Source: Emmonsiellopsis sp. PD_33
Taxonomy: Eukaryota > Ascomycota > Eurotiomycetes > Onygenales > Ajellomycetaceae
DNA length: 27,271 nucleotides
Direction of reading: 5' to 3'
Assembly (NCBI GenBank): GCA_032988165.1
Contig: JANTQF010000424.1
Span: 1-27,271, forward strand
In this document: one piece after another, positions 9,548 to 20,591 of the stretch
How positions within the stretch are numbered: the first letter of the stretch is position 1
Layout: every line of letters starts with the position of its first letter
Position numbers and translations under genes: made by a program
Notes under the pieces: model-generated
Told to the model about the DNA's origin: nothing
Seen by the model: only the letters and a program-made list of their open reading frames with translations
The model's database searches: none

Positions 9548-10216
9548 CATGCGAAGGAGTTTCTGGCAACAAAACTAAGTAATTAGTCCGGCTCAGCTGT
9601 GTATAGGTGGAGTATTTGGCTCCGTCTCCCATTCATGAAAAGAAGTGTTAATTTGGGGAGCAAGGGGCCTCCCGTTCCAGGCTCCTTGGTTGAAGTGGTA
9701 TGCATTAAACTTAAGCCAAGTTTTGCAGACTTAAACCCGCACATGGAGACCGACCACGGTCCATCACAGTTGTAGTTAGCTACTATCAGTAAATGCCCGC
9801 TTCAGGATCTCTATCATACCCCATCTGGACTTCATTATAGTTTTCTTCAGAGCGGGAGATGGGGCATGAAACGTTTCCGGCGGGACCGGGATTCCCCAGA
9901 TTCTAGGTACAGCCCCGTCCTATTTTTGAAAAGCTTCTCCGAGCTCAAATGGTCGTTCTCGTTTTTAGTTCCTCCAGACTCTTGAAAAGTTGAAAATAAA
10001 CCGCTTTGAACTAACTAACCAAATTTTCCGCCAATCAGGGTTTTAGCCCGTTTCTGCTGTTTCTATAATGTCAACAACTAATACCTTGAAGGGAAACTAT
10101 AAAAATCATGCTATCTGTGTGATAGATTCCTTGCCATTCACCCAAACTCCCTATGTACATCCGCTTGCCATCAGAAGCTCTACTTATCCTGGGTTCTGCC
10201 GCCTACAGCCGATATA

Positions 10217-10725
10217 TCCTTTCTGTTCGGAGTCTATGTGAATAGGCGGCATGGACAACCGATCCGTCTCAAATAAAGTAGGTTCAAATCTATTGTCTTC
10301 ATCTACACCGACTCTCCAGATATAAAATACAAAATATCAAAAAAAAAAAAAAAAAAAAAGGGTTTCATGCGTCTCTGCCTTTAAAAAGACCTTTACTCCA
10401 GTTCCCTACATCCTCCAACCCACAAACAGCCACCACGCTGCACCATGGCTGGAACCCGCCCCAGGGTGATTTAACGTCCAACCCAGCCGCACCCTACCCT
10501 CCCCGGCAAGCCACATATACATACAACCAATCCATTAAGTTTGTTACACGCCCAAGAATCCATCTAATAACCCATGTGCAACTACTCAAGGCTGGGTGGG
10601 TGAAAAGAACAAATATAAGAATAAATAAGACCCCATTTTCCCAATCACACCACACTATGCCAGCAGCAATAGCAATAACAGTTCACTCCCCCCTCCTTTG
10701 TTCCAATCATTATAAATAAACAGGT
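10217..10725 (+). repeat. Diverged direct duplication, copy B
   Basis: Partner of 5397-5770; see the block alignment there. Differences include a 21-nt A run at 10339-10359, where copy A has CAAAAGTCCC, and about 150 nt extra between the CATCCTCCAACCC block and the CCCATTTTCCCA block. Both copies are C/A-rich on the plus strand. Confidence 0.75.
10339..10359. repeat. Poly(A) tract of 21 nt
   Basis: Uninterrupted A run within repeat copy B. It could be slippage expansion of the shorter A run in copy A. No retroelement coding sequence or target-site duplication is evident beside it. Confidence 0.85.
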
Positions 10726-11498
10726 AGGGACTAGAATGAGTTGGCTGAACTTCATGTTCTGCTTGCGTACCCTACTACCTAGTACCTACTTGCACAAACC
10801 ACCCTGCATAGTACAGGTAGTAGGGGAGATAGATCTCGGATACACACGTGTTATGGAACACAGCACTGACGATGCGGGTTGGCGAATGAGGGAGTGAGAG
10901 AGTGAGATCTTCTGCTGTGGATGGAATCAGAGCTGGGTTGGTTGGTTGGTGGTTTTGTACTTCGTAGAGGTATGTACTATTTTCTACTCTGGTTGGGGGT
11001 GTTTGGGGGCCCATGTACATGTGTGTACATGTATATGATGTACGGGGGCACCAATGTCGTCTGGATCGCATCGGTTGGTTGGCTTGGGGTTGTGGTGTTT
11101 TGGGGCTGTCTTGTGATGGACAAATGCAGGTGGCTAGTATGTATGTAGGTATGTTATGCTTAAGGCTTAAGCAGTGCGGTGCGTATGGTAACTATAAGTT
11201 GGTGAGTCTATGGTATGTGTACTGTGCTATAGGGTTTGTTTGATTCTCAGTTCACCGCCGGAATTGCGAATGGGTAGGGCGTTGTTCATTGTTGGGGTGG
11301 GGCGTGCTACATACATAGGGTAGTGCTAGGAGTGGAAAGGGGATCATGTATCGGGTTGGGTTTGTATAGATGGAAGATGGGGTGGTATTTTCTCTACAAA
11401 GTAAACATTGGCTCTACTAGAGTATATACAGGTCTTAGTATGCCAATATCAATATGAATTTCGGTATATGAAAAAGAAACCTTTTTAAGTTTGATTCC

Positions 11499-11782
11499 TT
11501 ACCAGGCGAACCAATATAGCCACGCACCCGTCGGCGTTGTAGGGAATGTATGTGTACGACGTTCGTGTTCCCAAACAACTAATGCGCTCGGGTCATGTTC
11601 TAGAACCCAGCTCTCTGGCTTTGTAGAAAAAGAGTGGACGAACCGAAGAAAAGTTCGCAAGACATTGGTTGGGTTTAAGCCACTTGCATAGAACTCGATG
11701 GGGGACATCGATGAAGTATATCCAAAAGATTTCTTGCTGATATCTGGTTCAATTTGACTGCTAACACAGACCAACTGCATCA
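11499..11782 (-). CDS. Unrecognised open frame, possible terminal exon of an unknown or decayed gene
   Basis: About 94 codons on the minus strand ending at 11499, with an internal ATG near 11780. The translation looks globular, for example SMSPIEFYASGLNPTNVLR and SFSTKPESWVLEHDPSALVV, with mixed hydrophobic and charged residues rather than low-complexity sequence. A possible upstream exon on the same strand starts with an ATG near 11970 (MVESIKGVLLIQYPLPFSL...) and could be joined by a roughly 100-nt GT/AG intron in compatible phase. I recognise no family. It lies downstream of the MFS transporter on the same strand but is separated from its stop by over 200 bp, so it is not part of it. It may be a relic or a chance frame. 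Confidence 0.25.
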
Positions 11783-12020
11783 AAGCGGCAACAGAAACGA
11801 CGATTGAAACGACGGTGCCATGCAGTCATAGCGTCTATGTATTCACATGACCTGCATCCCCAACCGCCGTGTTAGATCACATCAATAGAGTAGAATGACG
11901 GAACTCCGAAAGCAATAATGACGCTCAGGGAAAATGGGAGCGGGTATTGAATCAACAAAACCCCCTTTATGCTCTCCACCATGCTGCGTTACATACGACA
12001 TCCCCTACTTTTGTGCGCCT

Positions 12021-14084
12021 TTAGATGCTCCCAGTCGCATCCACGTCTGTTCGCGAGTTTGTGGTATTTGACCCGACCAGGTCGGCGTTGCGGAGTTTGC
12101 AGTCAATAGCACGCTTTTCCTCATCGGTTGCGTCAGTACCAGCAACGGCAATTTCCTCACCAAAATTCTTGGCAATTTCCTCGAGCGTCAGGCGCGCTGT
12201 TTCTGGGAAGAAGAAGTATATCACTATTCGAGCTAGTTAGTTCAGTTTTACTTCATGGGTGGGCATGTGGGTTGGTAAAGATGGATAGAACAATTCTAGC
12301 ATCCAAAGTTCCAACTTACCCGGTACGAACACCGCAGACCAACAGATAATAACTAGGTAATACTTCCAACCCACGTTGACGAATCCCATTGGGGCAGTTT
12401 GGAGAAGGATTAGGGTTGCTGTTCATAGGATCGTTAGTCGAGTGTCCAGATTGCCGACTAGCTTGCGGGAAGATACTTACATGAGAATTGGCCGAAGAGG
12501 GAGAACCCCATTCCTATAGGACGGATTTCTGTGGGAAAAATTTCGGATACGTACAGGTACATAGTAGTATCGCAAAATGTCCTGGATATAGGATTAATAT
12601 CCACATCACGCGGGAGAGATACGACCTCAAGCCGACTTACCCCTGGAATGCGAGATACAAGAATATGAAAAATATACCCAAGCCGTTCCCGACGCGGTTT
12701 TTCGTATGGCCATATTCGGCGCTCATTGCCGCCAGGCAGGAGGTGGTGACGACAATACCAATAAACCCAGTCATGAACATCCACCTTCGAGAATTGACCT
12801 TGTCATGTAACCATGCACCCAGGGGATTGTAGATGAGGCCTAACACAGCATTAGAGGGGATTAACAAGAGACAAGCTGGGAGTTTGCTTACCAGCTGTTG
12901 TTAACCAAAGAGCAATAAGAAGAAGTGGCATATGGCCAGTCATTCCCAAATTTGTATATAGAATGACGGCATAATTGTTCTAGATGTATTAGTATTAATA
13001 GAGTACCCCCCAAAGCAGGATTTGGGACTTACAATGACCAAAGGGCCACCGAATTCTGCACCCCATTGCGTTAGAAAACCAATAATCATTCGTTTTCTGT
13101 AGGACTTCCTTTTGAAAACCGCGGTCCAGACCCCATGGCCTGTCTCTGCAAGTTTAGCTGCTTCAAGCTTTAACTGTTCCTTTGTCTGAACAAATTCTTC
13201 CTTTGCAACCACGTCGTAAGGATCATCACTCGAGTGTCGTATGCGTTTAAGAACCTCGTAGGCTTCATCAAACTTGCCTTTCGAGATTAGCCATCTGGGT
13301 GATCTCGGAATCCAATAAGACCCAGAAAGCAAGACAAGGGGAGGAAGAGTCTGTAAGCAAAGAGGAAATCTCCAAGCAAAGGAAGCATTTTTCGCAAAGT
13401 AGCACCCATATCCAACCCAACCTGAGAGCATATAGCCGAACACCAGAAATATTGGATGGTGTCCAACCAACCAACCCCGAACAAATGGGCTTGACATCTC
13501 TGCAAGGTACATGGGGCAGACGGTGACAAGAACTCCGATTGCAGTACCCGAGACAAATCGACCAGCTTGGAACATGCTATAACACATCAGTAAGGCACCA
13601 TTGGTATCACGAAGCACATGGGAAGTTATCGAAGACATACTTCAAAGAAACCGCCCCGCCCTGAAGAGCCCCTCCAAGTATTGCCAGAAAAGAACCAAGT
13701 TGTATATTGGATTTGCGGCCGAAAGCATCGCAAGACCACATCATAAATAGAGATCCAATAGCCCCTCCAGCGCTGAAAACCCCATTTGCAGTAGCTATGA
13801 CTGGGGTTGTAATCGTAGAATAACCCGGACTGTCGGCCACGGGAAGGTTAAAATATGAATACCATCCGGGGTGACCGAGGGTGGAGGAAATGACTGCACA
13901 GCAGTATCCATAAGTCTGTCAAGACAAGAGAATGGCAATTAGTAAGGTTAGATCAAGGTTGTAAGAGAACGGGAGTTGATATCACAGTGAAGCTCAAAGC
14001 TCTGTCACATACCAATGAGCCCAAGGCCACAAATATTACCACCAGTCTGTTATATCGACTGGTCTGAGCTCCATAGTTCGCCAT
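12021..14084 (-). CDS. MFS sugar transporter (sugar porter family)
   Basis: Eight exons on the minus strand: 14084-14013, 13915-13641, 13576-13033, 12979-12892, 12839-12641, 12581-12481, 12418-12320 and 12223-12021. All seven introns are GT/AG and the frame is continuous, giving 526 aa, a normal sugar-porter length. Landmarks are CDAFGRKSN at residues 86-94 (the D-x3-G-R-K loop between helices 2 and 3), RFVSGTAIG at 122-130 (helix 4), PRSPRWL at 206-212 (before the central loop), NSRRWM in the second-half loop, EIFPTEIRPIGMG, and PETARLTLEEI starting at residue 466 after the last helix. These are the classic sugar-porter signatures; PRSPRWL replaces the usual PESPRWL, a Glu-to-Arg change. The protein should sit in the plasma membrane with 12 helices and cytosolic ends. 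The substrate cannot be read from sequence; members of this fungal branch include hexose, disaccharide and uronate transporters. It is divergent to the cyclase-family gene. Confidence 0.92.
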
Positions 14085-16029
14085 CCTTGGCGGGACTCTT
14101 GTGGGAAAATGCCAGAGCAGTGAGGATTAGAATGAAGATGTTGAGAGCGTCAAAATTGAGAAGGGAAAATAAAGAGAGAGGAGAGGATGAAATAGCGAGA
14201 TATAAACAGGAAGGGAGGTGATTTTCAATCAATACAGGAATGGCAATATCATGAGACAAGTCTCAAGGGTTTTCAAATCCACAAAGAAAAGCAAGCAACC
14301 AGGGAACGGCAAGGGTCGCCTATTTCGCAAGATCGGCCACGAGGATTTAGACTGCGATGCCAGGTCCCGGAGGGGGATATTGAGGATTATGCAGAACCCG
14401 ATGGCACAAGAATTTTGATCTTGGTCGAAAATGGACCCATGGAAGTCCCCGGCCACGCTTTTTGCAACACACTAATATGCAGGTAGGACAAACCATCATT
14501 CCAAGAATAGTAAATTGTCCATAAACATAAAGGGATTTGGAAATACAAACAGTCTCTAGTGACTGCCACAGGTTACTAGCCTCATGCTTGTCAAAACCAC
14601 GAGTGACTGTGCAAGGTGACATGCAATGGCATCCGCCTTGAATACACGCATTCCCGCGTGGATTCTAGCCCCATCGAGAATGAATTGGCTCAGTTACCAA
14701 ACCACGTAGTGAATGTAACGGATGCACTCAGTCCTCAGGGAATAATGATGGATTATGCAGATTGACAGCTGGTTGGCTAAACACAGGAACGGAATCTGGT
14801 CCTGCTCAGGACGTACATCCAACTTTTTTTTAGTCATAAGTCTCTATATGCGACTCCCAAGGCCGCAGACCCAAGAAGTAAGCGCTCACTTTGGAGTGTG
14901 ACCCAACCCCAAGCCGTGAGGTGAGGTCTGTGGGTTTCTCTCTCCATGGGCTGCTCTGTCTTTGGCGGACAATCAACAGCAGGACTCGGAGAGGAGGTGG
15001 GGATGGGATGGATTATCTTACGAATTCGGCTATTGCTGCAGACAACACACCGCAAATAAGATCCCCCATCGTGCGTGTTTGGTTCTCAGCCAAAATGTCT
15101 GAGCGTTGCCCATCATGGGGTGAGGTGATGTTGACTGGAAGTTGATCGCAGGAGATGACCAGATGCCAAGAAGTTGATTAGTCATGGTGAACTAGCGAAC
15201 TACTGACCAATCATAGCGCGAACCTCAAATCTTGCCCGAACCTTCCGACCCGGAGCCGCATCGCTCTATCAACTCGGACTTCAACGCCCGCTCCCCGACC
15301 GCTGTTCGCGCTTCAGGCTGGCGGCGAAGTACCATTCCTTTCCTGCGCGAGGCGTCTGCGTCTTGAGGTTCAGCCTGGCCGTTATATCTGAAACAGCCTG
15401 GCACTCCTCAAATATCAATTCCCGCTGATGCGCGCTGGTACAGACCGCTATTGGCCCAAAGCTTGGGAAATGGACTGGCGGCTACGCGCTGCGAAAACGA
15501 CAGGTTAGCATTGCTGAATATCTAGAATATGCACGATAATGTCATCTAAATCCGCGGCGCGGCTTCTTGGCTGGAAAAACCATATTGGGCCGCCAAAATC
15601 CGTCCTATAAACCGGCAACTTGGTCAAGGCTATATTTCAAGGGATTAATTGCCCGACCCGAATATGCATACGCCGCAGCAAGGACAGCAGCGTGGGGTAC
15701 TGGGAGACGCTGACTGGCATTGAGATCTATGTTCGGATAGTTGTCTTGTTCAGCTGCTAACCTGAGCTTGCTGCAACGAAAAAGTCTCAACTCAGCTGTT
15801 CGGACGACTGATCGCATCATGATGGCAATCCTCTCTCTACGTCGTGATTTTTCGCGGTCCTCATATGTCTACGTATATGTGGCCGGAATGTCCAATGTCA
15901 CACACACAGTGGAATTGTACGACATGGCACAATTCCCCATCTTGTTTTCTGCCCTTACATTTATATCTTCTCCGAATAATATGGCCTTCTTTCCCTTTCC
16001 CTGATGAATCCTGTTTCAATTGTGCAATC
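14085..16029. promoter_or_regulatory. 1.9-kb divergent intergenic region, transporter / cyclase
   Basis: No gene supported. Open frames here are short and unconvincing. The stretch 15200-15620 is GC-richer than its flanks and has no coding signature. It includes CCTATAAACC at about 15604-15613, too far from the cyclase ATG (16030) to be assigned as its TATA box with confidence. Promoters of both flanking genes must lie here. Confidence 0.55.
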
Positions 16030-17377
16030 ATGGCTCACAATTCGATCTTCGACACCCCCTTCGACAAACTCCCCAACCCTCGCCAGGTCTGGGTTGGTAA
16101 ACCCGGTTCCCATGACGAAGGCCTGGGGAAGCTTGCCCTCCTAACCCCAGAGGTGGTGGCAGAAGCGGCAGTAGAAATTAAGACAGGGAAGCGAGTAACT
16201 CTTGGTTGGGAGATGACGAAGTTGGAATTGGCCAATATGAATCGCCAACCGTGTCAGCATCATATCATCTCCCTCTTGAACGGCTTGGCCTTTGACGATG
16301 TTTATATCATGAACCCTCGTACGTTTCCCAGATCACTTATATGTCAAGTTTTATATTAACAGAAATATTAAGAGCAAAGCAGCCAATGGGATGGTCTCCG
16401 CCATTTCTCCCAGTCTGTCCCTCAAGTTGACGGGAAACCTGCCGAGCGAGTGTTCTACGGAGGTACCACAGCTGGCGAGATACTCAACCGGTCCAATGAC
16501 CGTATAGGAATGCAACACTGGGCCCGTGAAGGGATTGCAGGTATCTCTACCTCCCCACAGGCCCCTTCCCTCAGTTGGCTGGCCCCAACGTTCTCGTACA
16601 TCAATGTAACAAAGCTAACTCACTTGAACCTCTGCCCTCTCCAGGTCGCGGGGTCCTGGTTGATTATGCTGCCTATGCCGCGAAGCGGGGCATAAAATAT
16701 TCCACCTTCTCTACCCACCAAATCCGCTTATCCGAGATCCAAGAAATCGCGAAAGAATGTAACCTAACATTTAAACGCGGTGATATCCTATTCGTCAGGA
16801 TTGGGGTGACAAACGAGTGGGACAACATCATGACCGACGACCAAAAGCGTGCATACTCGGTGGATCCGAACCCGGAACATGCTGGCGTAGAGGCAACAAC
16901 TGAGATGCTTCGTTGGTTATGGGACAACGGTTTCTCCGCCGTTGCAGGCGATGCCATCAGTTGGGAGGTGAGTGGGCGGTAGTTAATGAGACCAACGTTC
17001 GGAAAGATGATTTACCAACGTTCCTTGACTGCCTTCCCCTGGGCCAATCACTGACTATGTTCCAACTTCCAGGTCTACCCAGTGCAGAATCCAGATGTTT
17101 TCTTGCATGAATATCTCCTTGCAGGATGGGGAGTTCCCATCGGTGAGCATTCCGAGTGCCTTTTGTTTCCTTACATATCCCATTGCCCCGCTCAACGCAT
17201 AGACTTTCACACCCTCTATTTTACCTACTTACACCACCGCTAGGGGAATTATTCGACCTTGAGGAACTCTCGCGCACCTGTCAAGAGCTCGGAAGGTGGA
17301 GCTTCTTCCTCTCTTCTGTTCCGCTCAATATGCCGGGCGGAGTTTCATCTCCTCCAAACGCAATGGCCTTCTTCTGA
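16030..17377 (+). CDS. Cyclase-family (PF04199-type) putative metal-dependent hydrolase
   Basis: Five exons: 16030-16318, 16373-16540, 16645-16967, 17073-17142 and 17244-17377, giving 327 aa. All introns are GT/AG and the phases agree. The start is the ATG at 16030 (MAHNSIFDTPFDKLPNPRQV). Residues 101-108 (QWDGLRHF) form the metal-site-like block of fungal members of the cyclase/kynurenine-formamidase-like family. The middle holds GRGVLVDYAAYA and GDILFVRIG, and the C-terminus has LHEYLLAGWGVPIGELFDLE and NMPGGVSSPPNAMAFF, all typical of this family. Relatives hydrolyse amide or ester bonds with a divalent metal (N-formylkynurenine, isatin and similar); the substrate here is unknown. No signal peptide is seen, so it is probably cytosolic. 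Its divergent position beside a transporter is suggestive of a shared catabolic role but is not evidence by itself. Confidence 0.92.
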
Positions 17378-18190
17378 ATTGCTGACTCCGGGACGATGCA
17401 CCACTGTCGTCATGGCTACGACATCGCATAACACGGAAACGAAACGTTTTCGTATGAATGGATAGGAGATTATGCACTAGGCCGGCGAATATCATTTCTC
17501 TCCTATTTCGGATCTCACACCTAGTGAGGATTTTGGATGTTTGCCCTCTCACTCACTCACCCACTCTCTTTAGTTCTTCTAGGAGGATTAGAAGGACTTG
17601 CTCTCCCCAATGATTCCGGACTGATTGAGCTTTATCTACTAAATGATTTTCGGAGATTGATCTTCTCTTCAATCGAATAACCATTTCGGACATTTAACCC
17701 CCAACTTACTTACCTTCCACCCTCTTCCCCTCTCACTATCTTTGCCTTCCGTAACCATCGCCAGCCAGTTAGCAAACGGGTCGAAGAATAGCTAAATTCG
17801 ACTCGATGAGCAAAACACAGCACCAACTCCTTAAACATCGGTAGCTACTTAATCCCTCTGCATCCCCTCCACCAGATGTAATGTATATATATATATGCAT
17901 GCCTCCGCCCGCTCTCTCACCAGCCAACCCCGTCTCCACCCCCATCCCCTATTGTCAAACCAACCCGCTCCAATTTCCAACCCCATCCGTCCCCCCTTTC
18001 CCACCAAGTGCATAGGAAAAAGAAACGGGAAGACGAACTCAACCATCGTGAAACTTGCCCTATTCCCCAACAAACACGAATAAATAGTAAAACATCTAAA
18101 CCAACCCTCAAGCCACCATGACACAACCCAATAAATACATAACACACCGCCTTCCCCCCAAACTACCCCTCGAATCATACCCTAATAAAT

Positions 18191-18216
18191 CGGAATCGGA
18201 ATCGAAATCGAAATCC
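18191..18216. repeat. GAATCG/AAATCG hexanucleotide repeat
   Basis: Four tandem units of about 6 nt, CGGAATCGGAATCGAAATCG and onward. Confidence 0.8.
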
Positions 18217-18402
18217 AGCCATATATCCACGTACGTACCTACCTATACACAACCATACCATACCCAGACACCCAGCCAGCCAGCCAGACAAGCAAGCATC
18301 CGCCAGCCCGCCCCAACCCCTGCCCCCAGCCCCCTGTCCCCAGCAACGTTCCACAAAGCGAAAGCCAACTGTTACTATTAAAGGTTACAAAATATTACGT
18401 TT

Positions 18403-18420
18403 CCCCCCCCCCCACCCCCC
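18403..18420. repeat. Poly(C) tract at a skew switch
   Basis: C run interrupted by a single A, followed about 55 nt later by G-rich runs (about 18474-18492). The two tracts are complementary enough to pair imperfectly. Confidence 0.8.
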
Positions 18421-20591
18421 CATTTGTGAAACGAGTCGAGTCGCCTTTTGAATCGTATGTCGCGGGACAGGGAAGGGGGGGAGAGAGGGGGGTTATGTAA
18501 CTAACTAACTAATTATGTGGTTCGCCGGGTTGTTGTTGTTGTGGATGGTTGAATTCGTTCATCGCTGGGATCTGGGAAGGGGTTGGATGGGTAGGGCTGG
18601 GAGTTATTGACGGGAGGCCTGGTTGCTTTGAGGGGGTTAGAGGAAGATATATAGACGGAGTTTGTTTTATTGATTGGGGTTTATATGGATATATATTTGG
18701 TGAAAGGGTGGGTTCTAAAGTATGAGGGCTGATAGTACTGGTTGATATAGTAGGGGTAATAATGAAAGTGAATGTCTATGCAAGGTAATAAGTTCTTTTT
18801 GTGTCATCCAATATATTAGCTACCAGCGGATCGCATCTTTGGGTGGTTCGTTCATTATAACAAGATCGGAGTATAGTTAACCATGCATAATGAACTGCAT
18901 ATAACCTCCACTGGAATCGTCTGGTTCTTTGACCTACCGGTGTTACCAAAGACTATATACATCACTCTCGCCTTCCGGGTCCTCCAGTATACCATCCCTT
19001 TCAAATCGCGGTCTCAGCAAGGTCAGTCGTAGAACAACACACCGCCAAACTTAAAAACCCCCTCTTCCTCCATAAAAAAAAAAGGATCCTGCTACTCCAT
19101 AGTTGTTACGACGGCCCGACGTCGCCTGTATAACCACGACCTGCATAGACCTCGTTACTCTACCCAGTCAAGCACTTACCTCTTCCGTACCAGTATCTGC
19201 TACCAAGTCCACTTTTTACCTCCCAATTCTCATCTGAGCCAGCCTTCTTTGTGGCTGTACACCCTTTGTGCTCGCTGGTTGAAAAGAAGGAGCAAAAAGA
19301 AGAACAGGGACAGGGTTCTCAAAAGCTTGGATCTTAACGGCTGTCTAATAACGGGTTTTCCGAGCAGGGAGCTAGGTAGATAGTCAGCCTCCAGATACTC
19401 CCAATCGGACCGAGCGATCGAGTCCCTTGCCTCGGCTTCAGTCGATATCAGTAGTTGATATTGGAAAGGATTCGGACGGATGGACGAACCTACCCAGGGT
19501 TTTGGGCTCTGGGATCGAGGATTCTAGGCCCGCATGCATGTCCTCGAGGACAAGATATGTAGGTATCCATCATATCCAGCAGATTGGAACTGGTTGTTTT
19601 CCTGCTTTCTTCAGTCAAAATGTAATTGAATCAGAGGTACTCGACATTTGCTTTTGCGCCTTCTAGCAACCAAGCACAGGGCAACACAGAGGTAACACTC
19701 CTGTTCAACATCAACAGCAGAAAAGAAAAGAACATGGTAACTCACGGCCGTCAAAGCTCGATCAACTTTGATCGAATAGGAAATGCACAACGGGGTTGAA
19801 GAAGACTTTTGTCTCTCTTTCTTACTTGTCGAATGCACCACGACCGCGGATACCTTGTCCTTTGTGGCTGGGCCGAGAAGACATAACAGACAAAAAAGTT
19901 CAACAGATCGTACTTGGGGGTACCTGTGTCAGTCCTGATGTTGACACCTTCTAGCCACCCCGCCCCCAGGCACAGACAGTCACACGCGTATCTATAGGAT
20001 GGGCTAAACGCCGTTTCTGCTCCACTGGTTTTAGATAAGAGGCGAGCGAAGTACGTCGCGCGAAAGCACCCCCCCCAGTTAGAAAAGAGGCTTTTTTTTC
20101 TCGGCAAGAATGGTGGTTTATAATGAAATTTTGGCATCAATATCGGAATCTTTGCTAGACGGACGTTCCGGACCGGCAGCGGACTTTGAAAGGGGAAAAA
20201 ACCAGGAGATAGCAACCGCATGCTCATTCGGCCTGCCCGTCCAAAGAGAAACCAAGAAGCGCAGAATCTGATAATCAGCTTGTCCGAGAGCCGGATATAT
20301 ATCGTTCGTATCCTGACAACAGAGCCCAATCCTCTATCTATCCTCCTTATCCTGATATTTCAGCCTCCATCGCCGGGTTCACCTCCACTCCTTTCTGTTT
20401 CATTTGTCTTTTTTTCATGGACCATTTCCTTCCAGCGTACAATATTTAGCACCCACAGTTTTTGAAAAGCATTACTTTTCGCCATTCTTTTGTGGAGAGC
20501 AGAGGAGCCTCCACAAAAACAAAAGGGAAGAGGGGAGGGGAAGTCCAGTCGGGCCTCGAGCTTCGGGCAAATAAATATAGCAACTGCAGCC

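Larger units (their letters stand above)
8707..12020. other. Gene-poor 3.3-kb region with possible gene relics and repeat copy B
   Basis: No confident gene. It contains a CATA microsatellite (8922-8940), a candidate spliced relic around 9319-9547, an 8-bp inverted repeat CCCCATCT/AGATGGGG (9819-9826 and 9857-9864), repeat copy B (10217-10725) with a 21-nt A run, a G/T-rich block (about 10920-11420), and an unrecognised minus-strand open frame (11499-11782). The open frame 8904-9347 on the minus strand starts with GTG, is Ser/Pro-rich in part, and could be a decayed gene; I could not assign it. Confidence 0.5.
17378..20591. other. Gene-poor 3.2-kb region with strong strand-composition switch
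   Basis: No confident gene. From about 17880 to 18420 the plus strand is C/A-rich and G-poor; it then runs into a C tract (18403-18420), and from about 18440 to 18780 becomes G/T-rich and C-poor. Microsatellites lie at 18191-18216 and about 18276-18294. A long minus-strand open frame (19751-20329) has only a TTG start and no family resemblance. The last few hundred bases should be the promoter of the gene at 20592. Confidence 0.5.

Noticed and set aside
10270..10300. tRNA B-box-like GGTTCAAATCT
   Set aside because: No matching A box or cloverleaf around it, and the paired repeat copy at 5464 lacks the motif.
12021..14084. Reading the transporter as several separate short genes
   Set aside because: All pieces join in frame through seven GT/AG introns into one full-length sugar porter with its motifs in order.
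18118..18381. 87-codon plus-strand frame with a good GCCACCATG context
   Set aside because: The product is repeat-driven (Ser/Lys/Pro/Thr from microsatellites) within a C/A-rich tract; the start context is probably coincidental.
19751..20329. 192-codon minus-strand open frame
   Set aside because: Starts with TTG, has no recognisable family, signal or splice context, and lies in the likely promoter region of the rhodopsin-domain gene.
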